Assembly (NCBI GenBank): GCA_028707415.1
Contig: JAQWBC010000094.1
Span: 1 to 5,105, forward strand
From: Candidatus Izemoplasmatales bacterium
GTDB taxonomy: Bacteria > Bacillota_I > Bacilli_A > Izemoplasmatales > Hujiaoplasmataceae
Length of the DNA stretch: 5,105 nucleotides
Direction: 5' to 3'
Part shown: one piece after another, positions 5,003 through 5,105 of the stretch
How the letters are laid out: every line of letters starts with the position of its first letter
Numbering within the stretch: position 1 is the first letter of the stretch
Made by a program: the position numbers and the translations under genes
The notes under the pieces: model-generated
Told to the model about the DNA's origin: nothing
Database searches by the model: none
Seen by the model: only the letters and a program-made list of their open reading frames with translations

Positions 5003-5105
5003 TCTCTTTGGACTGGACCATCAACAAGAAACAATATCGGTGGCTACTGGATCATCAATTTGGAAAGATACTTCTCTGCACGAATCGAGAAGAATGGGAA
5101 GCAGA
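5002..5105 (+). pseudogene. Fragment resembling an IS1634-type transposase, cut by the window edge
   Basis: The plus frame from 5002 reads FSLDWTINKKQYRWLL, then DHQFGKILLCTNREEWEA at 5050-5103, and runs off the window. A block of the form FGK-x-x-L-x-TN-x-x-x-W is typical of the part of IS1634/IS4-like DDE transposases just before the last catalytic segment. The homology appears to begin abruptly next to the SRAP fragment, which points to a truncated element. The call rests on about 34 residues. Whether the frame continues intact to the right cannot be seen. Confidence 0.45.

Overview
The window looks like a low-GC, Mollicutes-related or other low-GC Firmicutes chromosome (Acholeplasma/Izemoplasma-like is my inference). 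The two intact genes are AT-rich, all their tryptophans are TGG, and no TGA falls inside either frame, so the standard genetic code fits. Both genes have textbook sigma-70-type promoters and purine-rich ribosome binding sites.

Layout, left to right. Positions 1-185 are the end of an IS21-like element, with five 21-22 bp GTGGCTCA repeats. It abuts a decayed IS1182-type transposase on the minus strand (about 186-579), whose terminal inverted repeat lies at 582-602. An AT-rich spacer with small palindromes and a strong promoter (742-770) leads to a TTG-started gene (798-3236). This encodes an 812-residue lipoprotein: two InlB/Listeria-Bacteroides repeats followed by a family 5 (OppA/DppA-like) solute-binding domain. 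Twenty bases after its stop is a roughly 280-bp element with perfect 20-bp terminal inverted repeats (3257-3536). Its ends match those of the IS1182 remnant, and it carries a strong terminator hairpin. Next, on the minus strand, is a complete DUF2804 gene (3606-4673) with its own terminator and consensus promoter. The right edge holds a C-terminal fragment of an SRAP (YedK/HMCES-type) gene on the minus strand (4829-5002). It is joined head-on to a plus-strand fragment resembling an IS1634-type transposase, which runs off the window.

How it fits together: two apparently functional single-gene units face each other and are separated by a small mobile element that supplies a transcription terminator. 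Both sides of the pair are littered with truncated mobile elements and a broken gene. No transporter permease or ATPase genes accompany the binding protein here. I see no CRISPR array, tRNA, rRNA, riboswitch, toxin-antitoxin pair or defence system. The best second-look items are the mobile-element mosaic, the InlB-repeat/solute-binding fusion and the direct repeat plus palindrome in the DUF2804 promoter. I do not see an undescribed multi-gene system.
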